Source: a virus
Direction: 5' to 3' (one strand)
IMG/VR virus record: IMGVR_UViG_3300037882_001335
Span: 1-23,017 of that record
Length of the DNA stretch: 23,017 nt
Shown here piece by piece: positions 1-6,800 of this stretch. Position 1 is the first letter of the stretch; each line of letters starts with the position of its first letter. The position numbers and the translations under genes are program-made. The notes under the pieces are model-generated. The model was not told the origin of the DNA, did no database searches, and worked only from the letters and a program-made list of their open reading frames with translations.

Positions 1-213
1 CGCGCCTTGTGCTTTCTTCGCCAGTGCGACCATCCTCATAAATGCCTTTTGTTGCTTCCAGAAAAGCTCGTTGCGTCTTGTATCCCCAGGTTTGGCATCA
101 AGCCGCATGTTGCAATAGCGGTTATATCGTTTCGCTGCTAAGTCATACCGTTCGACGGCTCGGACAACCATCCGATCCAGCGAACGGCTCGGTTTCGGCT
201 TTTTCGCTTTCAT
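1..213 (-). CDS. Small basic protein, partial (runs off left edge)
   Basis: Reading the minus strand from the ATG at 211-213, the frame is open for 71 codons to the edge of the window, so the C-terminus is missing. A good ribosome binding site (AAGGAGAG, 219-226) sits 5 bases before the start. The protein begins MKAKKPKPSRSLDRM and is rich in Lys and Arg, with several Tyr and Trp; no known domain is recognised. It is the last visible member of a leftward set of very small genes (251-364, 361-519, 591-803), and a nucleic-acid-binding role would fit its charge but is a guess. The coding call rests on the strong Shine-Dalgarno and the unbroken frame. Confidence 0.6.
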   Translation of the reverse strand, partial: MKAKKPKPSRSLDRMVVRAVERYDLAAKRYNRYCNMRLDAKPGDTRRNELFWKQQKAFMRMVALAKKAQGA

Positions 214-250
214 ACTTTCTCTCCTTGCCGTCGCTGATCGGAGTCGTCGT

Positions 251-364
251 TCACCACACCTGCCCATGAAACATGAGCCACTTGGCTAGGCTATGCTTCT
301 TGGTGTTGATCGCTGGCGGCTCGCAATGAACCCAGCGCACGATAGCTTTGATGAACGCCTTCAC
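251..364 (-). CDS. Very small hypothetical protein (37 aa)
   Basis: This short minus-strand frame starts with GTG at 362-364. The start overlaps the TGA stop of the upstream gene (GTGA), an arrangement typical of translationally coupled phage genes. The start is preceded by a purine-rich GGTGGTGGA stretch. The product begins MKAFIKAIVRWVHCEPP, has one Cys and several Trp and His residues, and matches no family I know. The frame ends at 251, 37 bases before the next start at 213, where the Shine-Dalgarno of the next gene lies. The coupling geometry is the only real evidence, so this may be a chance frame. Confidence 0.35.
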   Translation of the reverse strand: MKAFIKAIVRWVHCEPPAINTKKHSLAKWLMFHGQVW

Positions 365-519
365 TCCACCACCCCCGCCGCGAGACATTCATTCCGCAAA
401 GCCTCGCCATGCGCGAAGATCGCCGCCGCGTAGTCGTAACTACGCCAGCAATTCGCCGCTATCTCGCGCCAGTTCCGCGCCGCCTCTAAATAAAACTTCT
501 TCATAAATGCTCTGCTCAT
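361..519 (-). CDS. Small hypothetical protein (52 aa)
   Basis: The frame is open further upstream, but the best start is the ATG at 517-519 because AGGAAA lies a few bases before it. The product begins MSRAFMKKFYLEAARNWR and looks mostly helical, with a basic aromatic N-terminal half and an acidic end. No family is recognised. It lies in the leftward group of tiny genes, about 70 bases after the end of the gene at 591-803, and its stop overlaps the start of the frame at 251-364. The longer 116-residue reading is unlikely because its N-terminal part has no recognisable composition and covers most of the neighbouring gene. Confidence 0.5.
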   Translation of the reverse strand: MSRAFMKKFYLEAARNWREIAANCWRSYDYAAAIFAHGEALRNECLAAGVVE

Positions 520-590
520 AGGTTTCCTTTCGTTGCGGTCTGCCGGATGTTGCCACCCGGCAGACCATTGCCTTAGTCGGATAGAACGAC

Positions 591-803
591 CTAAGCCGCC
601 ACTGGCAAATTGGTTTTGTTTTGACTGCGGAAAAACTCCCCCAAAAGGACATCGCGTTTGCCAGTCCTGAGATTGACGGCACTTACAATGTGCCTTCCCG
701 TCTCTGGACATCTCGCGTGGTATCGCACCAGCGTCATTGCCGATGGTTCAACTGAAATGACTTTTCCGACCGGAAGCTTTTTAATTTGTTCGCGCAGTTT
801 CAT
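591..803 (-). CDS. Small hypothetical protein (70 aa), first gene of leftward operon
   Basis: The product begins MKLREQIKKLPVGKVISVEP and has a beta-rich middle with several charged residues (LVRYHARCPETGRHIVSAV). It could be a small DNA-binding or regulatory protein, but no family is recognised. No Shine-Dalgarno precedes the ATG at 801-803. A sigma-70-like promoter at 816-844 points at this gene and would start transcription only about six bases before the ATG, so the message may be nearly leaderless. It is the first gene of the leftward group and is transcribed away from the methyltransferase-like gene. Confidence 0.5.
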   Translation of the reverse strand: MKLREQIKKLPVGKVISVEPSAMTLVRYHARCPETGRHIVSAVNLRTGKRDVLLGEFFRSQNKTNLPVAA

Positions 804-815
804 CGTTACGCACAG

Positions 816-844
816 ACTCTAATCGCTCGCTCCAATTACGTCAA
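816..844 (-). promoter_or_regulatory. Sigma-70-like promoter for the leftward small-gene operon
   Basis: On the minus strand TTGACG (839-844) and TAGAGT (816-821) are separated by exactly 17 bases. They match the -35 consensus at 5 of 6 positions and the -10 at 4 of 6. The expected start point is near 809, immediately before the ATG at 803. The hexamers and spacing are read directly; activity is inferred. Confidence 0.5.
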
Positions 845-862
845 CAGCTTTTCTTGTTTTTT

Positions 863-893
863 TTGTTGCTTTGTTTCGCAGCGTGATTATTAT
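863..893 (+). promoter_or_regulatory. Possible weak promoter for the rightward operon
   Basis: TATTAT at 888-893 is a plausible -10. The only -35 candidates upstream are poor: TTGTTG at 863-868 with a 19-base gap, or TTGCTT at 866-871 with a 16-base gap. The region is T-rich (a run of eight T at 857-864). If used, the transcript would start close to the ATG at 901. Some promoter is expected here because the two operons diverge, but this exact site is uncertain. Confidence 0.25.
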
Positions 894-1407
894 GGTTTTG
901 ATGATTCGCCCGTGTGAAAAAAAAATAAATCCGCGATTGCTTGATCTGTTTTGCGGGGTTGGCGGATGGTCTAAATCGTTTGCTAATCTTGGTTGGGAGT
1001 GTGTCGGGGTGGACATTGCCGCGATGGGCTACCCTTATGAGTTTCGTCAATGCTCCGTGTTGGAATTGTCCCCCGACTTCATTGATTCGTTTGATGCCGT
1101 GGTCGCCTCGCCGCCGTGTGAAGATTTCGCCCGCGCATGGTTACCCTGGCTGCGTGGAGATAAGAAGCCGGAGCAATGGGCGATTGATCTATTGGAATGG
1201 TCGGTTGCGCTTTGTACTGGTCGCCGCAACAGAATTGTTGAGTGTAGCAACTTCTCCGCGCGCCATGTTCCCGGCGCAATCCGCTTTGATTCCTACTCGC
1301 TTTGGGGTGATGTGCCGCTGCTGATGCCGAAGCTGCCGCGTGGCAAGATGGCAAAGTCCGGTATGCGTCCCGATCTTCGCGCCGAAATCCCCCCCCCCAT
1401 TAGCTGA
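892..1407 (+). CDS. Short C5-cytosine DNA methyltransferase-like protein, probably frameshifted at its 3' end
   Basis: The protein carries the AdoMet-binding motif I (DLFCGVGG, residues 18-25 from the ATG at 892) and the catalytic Pro-Cys motif IV (SPPC, with the nucleophile at about Cys76). Glu118 in VECSNF probably stands for the ENV motif. At about 171 residues it is much shorter than the usual 300 or more and lacks a clear target-recognition domain, as in other short phage methylase-like proteins, so it may modify phage DNA with limited specificity. The start is uncertain: ATG at 892 or 901, neither with a Shine-Dalgarno. A run of ten C at 1389-1398 ends the frame early. With nine C it would continue for about 17 more residues (LADWIAQCF...) and stop at 1453, forming an ATGA overlap with the next gene. 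Confidence 0.75.
   Translation: MVLMIRPCEKKINPRLLDLFCGVGGWSKSFANLGWECVGVDIAAMGYPYEFRQCSVLELSPDFIDSFDAVVASPPCEDFARAWLPWLRGDKKPEQWAIDLLEWSVALCTGRRNRIVECSNFSARHVPGAIRFDSYSLWGDVPLLMPKLPRGKMAKSGMRPDLRAEIPPPIS
1389..1398 (+). repeat. Ten-base C homopolymer inside the methyltransferase-like gene
   Basis: This is an uninterrupted run of ten C. With ten C the frame ends in IPPPIS; with nine it ends in a longer, natural-looking tail that overlaps the next start codon. Such runs are common sites of sequencing error and of slipped-strand phase variation. Confidence 0.9.
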
Positions 1408-1449
1408 CTGGATCGCGCAATGTTTTACCCAACACCACAAGCAAACACT

Positions 1450-1728
1450 ATGAAAACACCCCAAATATGCACATGTCGCACCGTGGCGGACGCTAACTGT
1501 CCGTTTCACAGTAGCGCGTATGGTAAGTCAACCGCTATGAGCGACACACCACGAACGGATGTGGAACAACTACGAACAGGTTGGCCTGCGTTTTATTATA
1601 ACTTCGCCCGCCAACTCGAACGAGAGTTGAATGAGGCGAAGGAAATCCTTAAACAACAACACATCGGCTTAGGTCAATGCGCACGGCCTGCCTTTCACTG
1701 GTCACTTATCATTTGGAGGGATATATGA
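1450..1728 (+). CDS. Small Cys-rich hypothetical protein with an MSDTPRTD segment
   Basis: The chosen start, ATG at 1450, overlaps the TGA that would end the corrected methyltransferase frame. The first 29 residues contain a CTC...CPFH cluster (Cys7, Cys9, Cys17 and His20), a possible small metal site. Residue 30 is an internal Met opening MSDTPRTDVEQL, followed by FARQLERELNEAKE. From memory, this pattern is very common at the start of short phage proteins of unknown function, so the true protein may start at 1537 or the gene may be an in-frame fusion of two small genes. The end overlaps the start of the next gene (ATGA at 1725-1728). Function is unknown. Confidence 0.6.
   Translation: MKTPQICTCRTVADANCPFHSSAYGKSTAMSDTPRTDVEQLRTGWPAFYYNFARQLERELNEAKEILKQQHIGLGQCARPAFHWSLIIWRDI
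1715..1720 (+). promoter_or_regulatory. Ribosome binding site deciding the start of the Lar-like gene
   Basis: GGAGGG lies 4 bases before the ATG at 1725, inside the end of the preceding gene. It selects this start over the in-frame ATG at 1677, which has no such signal. Confidence 0.7.
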
Positions 1729-1919
1729 GCCTAAAACAAGAAATTAAGCCGTGTCCGTTCTGTGGGATCGTCGCCGTGCTTGGCGTTCAAGAGAATGACG
1801 GCTCGGAGTTTTGGATTACATGCATGGTTTGTCACGCGAATGGGCCAAAAGTCCAAGTGCAAGGCATGGCAATCCACGAGTGGAACAGGAGACGACCACC
1901 AACGGAAGAAAAGCCATAA
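1725..1919 (+). CDS. Lar-like restriction alleviation zinc-ribbon protein (64 aa)
   Basis: The protein has a four-cysteine ribbon, CPFC (Cys10, Cys13) and CMVC (Cys33, Cys36), followed by HEWNRR (residues 51-56). This KPCPFCG...C..C...WN.R layout is that of the Lar family, named for Lar of the Rac prophage, which lowers type I restriction and enhances host methylation. Many phage members carry the family name without a proven function. The start is fixed by GGAGGG at 1715-1720 and by an ATGA overlap with the upstream stop. Neighbouring methyltransferase-like and nuclease genes fit a DNA-protection operon. The family call is fairly safe; the antirestriction role is inferred. Confidence 0.8.
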   Translation: MSLKQEIKPCPFCGIVAVLGVQENDGSEFWITCMVCHANGPKVQVQGMAIHEWNRRRPPTEEKP

Positions 1920-1940
1920 GCTTCAAACTCTCTGACTTCA

Positions 1941-2432
1941 ATGAAAAGTAATCTATTTGCAAAGCGGTTTGGTTGGTTGAGGGTTCAAAAGATTGACGCA
2001 GTGACCAAACACGGAAAGCAATCATGGCTTTGCGTATGTGATTGTGGAAATCAAACGGTTGTAATTGGTGGAAATCTTTCAAGTGGAACGACAAAAAGCT
2101 GCGGATGCTATAAATCTAAAGCCGTCCGAGCAAAATCAACAACTCACCAGCAAACAGGGACAAGGGAACACCAAACATGGTTGAGGATTAAGCAGAGGTG
2201 TGAAAATCCAAAAACACAGAACTATAAATACTACGGCGGGCGCGGAATAAAGATGTGCGACCGTTGGCGCGATTCGTTCGAGGATTTTCTTGCTGATATG
2301 GGATTGCGCCCTAACGGGATGACAATAGACCGAATAGACGTGAACGGTGATTACTGTCCAGAAAACTGTAGGTGGGCAGATTGGGCAACTCAGAGCGCGA
2401 ACAAGCGCAAATCAAAACAATGTTCCGAATAG
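1941..2432 (+). CDS. HNH-like (homing-type) endonuclease
   Basis: The N-terminal half has a cysteine-based ribbon: CVCDCG near residues 31-36 and SCGCY near 53-57. The C-terminal half carries a pattern common in phage accessory proteins: KQRCENP, YYGGRGI, CDRW, then [19 protein letters not shown] and Q..NKR near the end. The DRID...N...NCRW part resembles the core of HNH homing nucleases, with Asp in place of the first His, so cleavage is plausible but not shown. There is no good Shine-Dalgarno before the ATG at 1941, and 21 bases separate it from the Lar-like gene. Unlike its neighbours it has no stop-start overlap on either side, which suits an inserted mobile gene. Confidence 0.7.
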   Translation: MKSNLFAKRFGWLRVQKIDAVTKHGKQSWLCVCDCGNQTVVIGGNLSSGTTKSCGCYKSKAVRAKSTTHQQTGTREHQTWLRIKQRCENPKTQNYKYYGGRGIKMCDRWRDSFEDFLADMGLRPNGMTIDRIDVNGDYCPENCRWADWATQSANKRKSKQCSE

Positions 2433-2441
2433 ACCAATTCA

Positions 2442-2770
2442 ATGCCAAAACCCAACAGCAAATCCGCGCCGCACTCGCTGCTGATCTTCGTCCCGCATCG
2501 CCCGCCCAGCCCGAACCGCACCACGAGCGGGAAGTTGAGCGAACGCATCCGCCACAAGCAGGACGCCCGTGCCGCGTGGTTGTCTGCCTCATTGCCCTAC
2601 GCCGACGCCCTCTTGACCCTGACAACAACGCTGCGAGCTTCAAAGCCATTCAAGACGCCATCGCGGAAACGCTCAGACTCGACGACGGGGACAAACGGTT
2701 CACCTGGCAGTATCAGCAAATGCACACCTTTGGACGTGAAGGTGTGATCGTGAGAATTGAGACACTATGA
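2442..2770 (+). pseudogene. rusA: RusA-like Holliday-junction resolvase, split between two frames
   Basis: The first part, read from ATG 2442, gives a RusA-like N-terminus (FVPHRPPSPNRT, then KLSERIRHKQDARAAW). The catalytic part lies in another frame and ends at 2770: RRRPLDPDNN, KAIQDAIAETL, LDDGDKR and a final beta strand GVIVRIE, matching the Asp-rich active site of RusA (DxDN plus DD). Neither frame alone is a full protein. The first frame runs to 2747 and the second is open from 2372. Compared with E. coli RusA about ten residues seem to be missing at the junction near 2570-2600, so an out-of-frame deletion or a sequence error is likely. The stop overlaps the next start (ATGA at 2767-2770), suggesting the intact gene belonged to this operon. 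Confidence 0.65.
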
Positions 2771-3324
2771 GCAAAACCAAATTTCCACACACCGAAGCCA
2801 TGGCCGTTGCCAAAGAATTGCAAGCGATGATTGCGCCAGCCTGCAAACGAATCTGCATTGCCGGAAGCTTGCGCCGAATGAAGCCGGAAGTTGGCGACAT
2901 TGAATTGCTGTTTGTGCCGGTTATGTCCGAACGACCAGACGGATTGTTTGACTCCAGGATTGTTGACGTGTGCAATGAGGTTGTCGAAGGGTTGCTTGCC
3001 GATGGTGTTCTCGCAAAACGCCCAAACGTCAACGGGCACTTCACTTGGGGCGAGCGAAACAAGCTGGCGATCCACGTCGCCAGCGGCATCCCCTTAGACT
3101 TGTTCGCCACGACAGAATACAACTGGTATGTGTCCCTTGTCATCCGCACCGGCAGCAAGGAAACCAATCTCGCGCTGGCAATGGGGGCACAGAAGAAGAA
3201 CGCCAGCCTTCGAGCCTACGGTTGCGGCGTGACGTGGGCGAATGGCGAAACAACGCCCGCCACCAGCGAGGAACACGTTTTCGAGATGTGCGGTGTTCCC
3301 TACAAACAGCCACAACACCGATGA
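2767..3324 (+). CDS. Minimal PolX-type nucleotidyltransferase (185 aa)
   Basis: Residues 33-37 are GSLRR, followed by VGDIELL, giving the GS...DxE signature of the DNA polymerase beta superfamily (Asp44, Glu46). A third acidic residue is Asp111 in IPLDLF. Near the C-terminus, SEEHVFEMCGVPY followed by P..R resembles the end of PolX catalytic cores. The helix-hairpin-helix and 8-kDa domains are missing, so this is a stripped-down catalytic unit. It could fill short gaps or act as a template-independent nucleotidyltransferase. The start overlaps the resolvase stop and the stop overlaps the next gene, both by ATGA, so it is a true operon member. The fold call is strong; the reaction and substrate are open. 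Confidence 0.75.
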   Translation: MSKTKFPHTEAMAVAKELQAMIAPACKRICIAGSLRRMKPEVGDIELLFVPVMSERPDGLFDSRIVDVCNEVVEGLLADGVLAKRPNVNGHFTWGERNKLAIHVASGIPLDLFATTEYNWYVSLVIRTGSKETNLALAMGAQKKNASLRAYGCGVTWANGETTPATSEEHVFEMCGVPYKQPQHR

Positions 3325-3518
3325 TCATCACCCCTTTTGACCACGAGCCGACGCGCTTTTGGGTTTCGTCTGACTCCGATCCCGGTGTGTTGCACCTGGT
3401 GGACACAGATTACGACGGCAAGCCGGGCTGCTCGTGCCACGACTTCATGTGCCGTGAACGCGAGTGCAAGCACATCCGCGCCGTGGTCGAACGTACCACT
3501 ACAAAGCCAACACCATGA
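3321..3518 (+). CDS. Small SWIM-type zinc-finger protein (65 aa)
   Basis: Residues 37-51 contain CSC, nine residues, then CKH: the CxC...CxH arrangement of SWIM zinc fingers (Cys37, Cys39, Cys49, His51). SWIM domains bind DNA or protein partners and are often part of larger proteins, so this is a stand-alone version. The ATG at 3321 overlaps the upstream TGA and the stop at 3518 overlaps the next ATG. A longer reading back to 3045 in the same frame is rejected because it would lie within the PolX-type gene and shows no protein character. Its role in the operon is unknown; a DNA-binding accessory for the nearby enzymes is a guess. Confidence 0.7.
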   Translation: MIITPFDHEPTRFWVSSDSDPGVLHLVDTDYDGKPGCSCHDFMCRERECKHIRAVVERTTTKPTP

Positions 3519-3823
3519 AAAACTCTCGCAAATGGAAAGCCAAATCGCCGCCGGTCGCCATTCAGCCAGTGGAGAAATGGGAGGATGTTCCCCGATGGAC
3601 GAATTACACCGGTCAATGGTTCTGCTCGGTGTGCTTGACAATACAGCCATCGCGCGAAGCTCACGCGAATTGTCGCGCCACACCGGGAGACATGGCCGCC
3701 TGCGTTAAATCTGATCCTATCGCGCCTGTTCCTGAACAATCTGCTTCAATAGCTCAGGGTTCGGCCTTGGTTGCTGCCCCTTCTTCGGGAACAACTGTTT
3801 CTCCCGTCCATCCATCGCCTTGA
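3515..3823 (+). CDS. Small CxxC hypothetical protein overlapping the giant gene
   Basis: The start at 3515 overlaps the upstream stop (ATGA). The first two thirds look like a real small phage protein, with basic residues, several Trp and a WFCSVC...HANC cluster that could bind zinc. The last 35 or so residues are a low-complexity Ser/Pro/Ala tail that is antisense to the C-terminus of the giant gene (3717-3823). That tail may be a read-through extension caused by a lost stop: TAA and TGA occur in other frames near 3705-3714. It is the last gene of the rightward operon. No family is recognised. Confidence 0.55.
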   Translation: MKNSRKWKAKSPPVAIQPVEKWEDVPRWTNYTGQWFCSVCLTIQPSREAHANCRATPGDMAACVKSDPIAPVPEQSASIAQGSALVAAPSSGTTVSPVHPSP

Positions 3824-6800
3824 TACGGCTGTAATACTTCGTCGCCAGTTCCAACTCGCGCTTCTGCCGGTCGTTCAATGCCCTGGCGTAGTCCGCGCGC
3901 TCCGCGACGTTCAAGTCTGCTAATGGATGTTGGTTGCGGATGCTGGCGTCCAACCGATCCGCCGTGTAGCCGTAGTCCAAGAGGCTCTTATAGAACCGCT
4001 CTGCGTTTGCCACGTCGCCGCGATAGATGGATTTGCGGAAGTTCCGCAATGCTTGCGCTTCCGGTGCGTTGTAGCTGCCAAACTCGAACCGCTTGCCCGT
4101 CTTGGCCTCTTTCCAGTCTGACGCATCTTCGCGCGCCTCGAAATACGCCCATTGCTCAGGATCGCGCCGACGCACTTGCAAGATGATCTGTTGTAACTGT
4201 TCCGCTGCTGGCTGGCTCATGTAGTCGCCATCGAACGCCGACCGGAGGACATTCACCGCCCTGTCGTCTGTGAGCGTGCCGACGAGTCGCCAGCCTTTGT
4301 CCGAGTCCGGGATCGTGCGTTGATCGAACACATCCGGGAACGTCGCCTTACCGCTCGCCAGTTCGTAGGGTGCTTTTATCAACGGCCCTGCGCTTTGTGC
4401 CATTTTGTTGCCGAAATCGGTCGGTAGCTGCTTGGCGTAGTCGCTGATGAATTGTTCCATCGTGATCTGGCCGCGCACGTATTCCATGAACAACCGTTTC
4501 ATGTTCACGCCGCCCGTCCATTCCGCCACGTCGCTCAATGCGCTCGGTGTATAGACTACCATCGCCTGACCTTTGGCGTCCTTGCCCACGAGGATATGTC
4601 CGCGCCGACGATCCGCTTCGCTCAAGCTGGCTTCAAGGTCGTCGTCATCGTCCCACAGTCCGAGAGCCACGCCGCCGAATTGATTCCAAAGCTCCTTGGC
4701 GATGCCCACGGCAATCAACGTCGTCACCACGCGCACGCCCGCGTAGCGCAACGCCGCCTGCCTCGATGTTGCCCCTTTCACGCCACGGATGCCGTCCGCG
4801 ATGTTCCGCAGTTGGTTGGCGTGATAGCGGAAGTTCACGTCCTGCCACGACCAGAACGGCACGGCATACGCCCGCAACCATTGCCCGACCACGCCAAGGC
4901 TGTTGTAATCGCCGTAGGTTTTGAGGCTGATTTCCGCCGCTTTCGCATAAATCAATTCGTCTCCTTCCAAAATGGGGCGCAACCCGTCCACGTCCTCACC
5001 CAAGGCTTGAATGTCGCCGTGGAACGCACCGGCAAAGACGGCTTCCTTACCGCCGCGCAATCGCTCCACGTCCGCGAGGAACTTCGCATAGCGGAATGTG
5101 CCTTCGCGAAACTTGCTGCCCCGCATGGGCGCGCTGAGAGCGTGACGGATGTTCTCCATCTTCAACTCGCCTGGTGTCAGGAACGCTTTGAATTGTGGCA
5201 ACTTGGTCAACTCGCCCGCTTCGCCTGCCGTGATCGTGTCAAACACACCTTCGCGCTGCGCCGCCTTGAACTCCGGGGATTGCTCGCCTGTGTCCGCGTT
5301 CCACAGTTCGCGGGCTGCTCGACTCAGATACTTGGCCGTGACTGGATCCGCCGCCAACACCTTGTCCACCGCGTCGGTTGAAAGGTTGCCGTATTCGTAC
5401 CGTATCCAGTTCCACGGCGCGAACAGCTTGGTTTTCTTCCAGAAGTTGTTCGCCATGCGGAACGGCAATCCCATTGCGTGCCCAAGTCCGGGGTTCGTGG
5501 CTGCGGACTCGCGCCGGGCGATGCCGTTCAGGGCGTCCGCGATTTCTTCCGGCAATGCCCATTGGATTTTCTCCCCGGCAACCATCGCCGCGTGCAAATC
5601 TTCCGGCTTCACGTTCAGCACCTTGCCCGCCATCTGCGTGCGCAGGTCGCCATCATTGAACAAGACGCCCAATTTCTCAGCCAACACTTCCCGGCTCAGG
5701 ATGTAATCCATCCGCAACGGCAGTTTCTTGAACGGTGTGAACAGCTTGTAGCCCGGCGGCACATTCCAAGGCTTGTTCCAATCCTTGCCATGCTGCTTCC
5801 GCAGTTGTTCGCTGATGTTGTAAGGCTTCCAATACTTGTCCACCAAGTCCACACGGCCATTGTGCGCCAGCACGTCCGCCGTGTGCAGATACATGGCCTT
5901 CATGTAATCGGTCTGGATCAGCTTGCCGCTGCCCAACGGTGCAATCAGATACCGCCGGAAATCTTCTTCCGTCGTCGGACGCACCCGATCCACCCGACCC
6001 GTCCATGAATCCACGATATGATGCGGGAAATAGAGAGGGTTGCGCAGGCTTTCGGGGATAATTTCGCCATGCGCGAGGATACTCTTTTGCAATTCCTCAG
6101 TCAGCGCGTAGTGTCGGCGCAACGCCTCGGTGATCGCCAAGCCGTCCGGGTGTTCAGTGATCGCCCCGGTGAGCTTCCGCAGTTCGCCCGCCACATCGTC
6201 CACGGTCAACCCCATCGGCAATGTGATGGGTTCTCCTTGCTCGTTTTTCAGGAACGTGCCGCGCCACCATAAATCCCGATACAGCACGAGCCTGCGGAAC
6301 AGGTTGAACGGGTCTTTGTTCAACTGCTTTTCCAAGTTGAATTGCATCTCCTGCAAACGCTTCTTCTTACCCTCGTCCATCTTGGCGCGTTGGATGGCTT
6401 CCCCAAGCGCGTAATACCGCTTCAAGACGGCATTGTCCGCAGGCTTGCGCCCCAGCTTCGTCAGCGGTTCAACCACGGCCTCGATCCGCTTGGCCGCTTC
6501 CAACCGCACGGCGTTGTTTTCGACCGCAAACAGCCGGTAGCCGCGCCGGAACAAGGCGGATTTCTCCGCGCGTTCGCCGGTCAATGGAAGTTCAGGGATC
6601 GGACTGGTGAGATACCTCAAGCCAAGTTTGATCTTCTGCCAGAACTCGCCCGCCGTGGATCGCGTCAGGTCGGTGGCCGACTCCAATTCCATGAAGCGCG
6701 CCCGCGTTTCCGGTGTTTCCTGCGGCGTTCGCTGCGGTTTGACGTTCTGTGCGGCTTCGTCGGTCTGGTCGTCGGCCCAACCCTTGAGCATCATCAACCG

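Noticed and set aside
42-269. Plus-strand frame of 75 residues at the left edge
   Set aside because: The minus strand here has an open frame with a strong Shine-Dalgarno; the plus frame has none and looks random.
2372-2441. Upstream extension of the second RusA frame
   Set aside because: It lies inside the end of the HNH-like gene and its translation does not resemble a RusA N-terminus.
3660-3830. Transcription terminator between the convergent operons
   Set aside because: I looked for a GC-rich hairpin followed by T on both strands and found none that is convincing.
4452-5381. Long plus-strand frame of 309 residues opposite the giant gene
   Set aside because: It is a shadow of the GC-rich coding strand: its composition (many His, Arg, Pro and Gln) is not protein-like, it has no ribosome binding site, and the minus-strand frame has clear domains.
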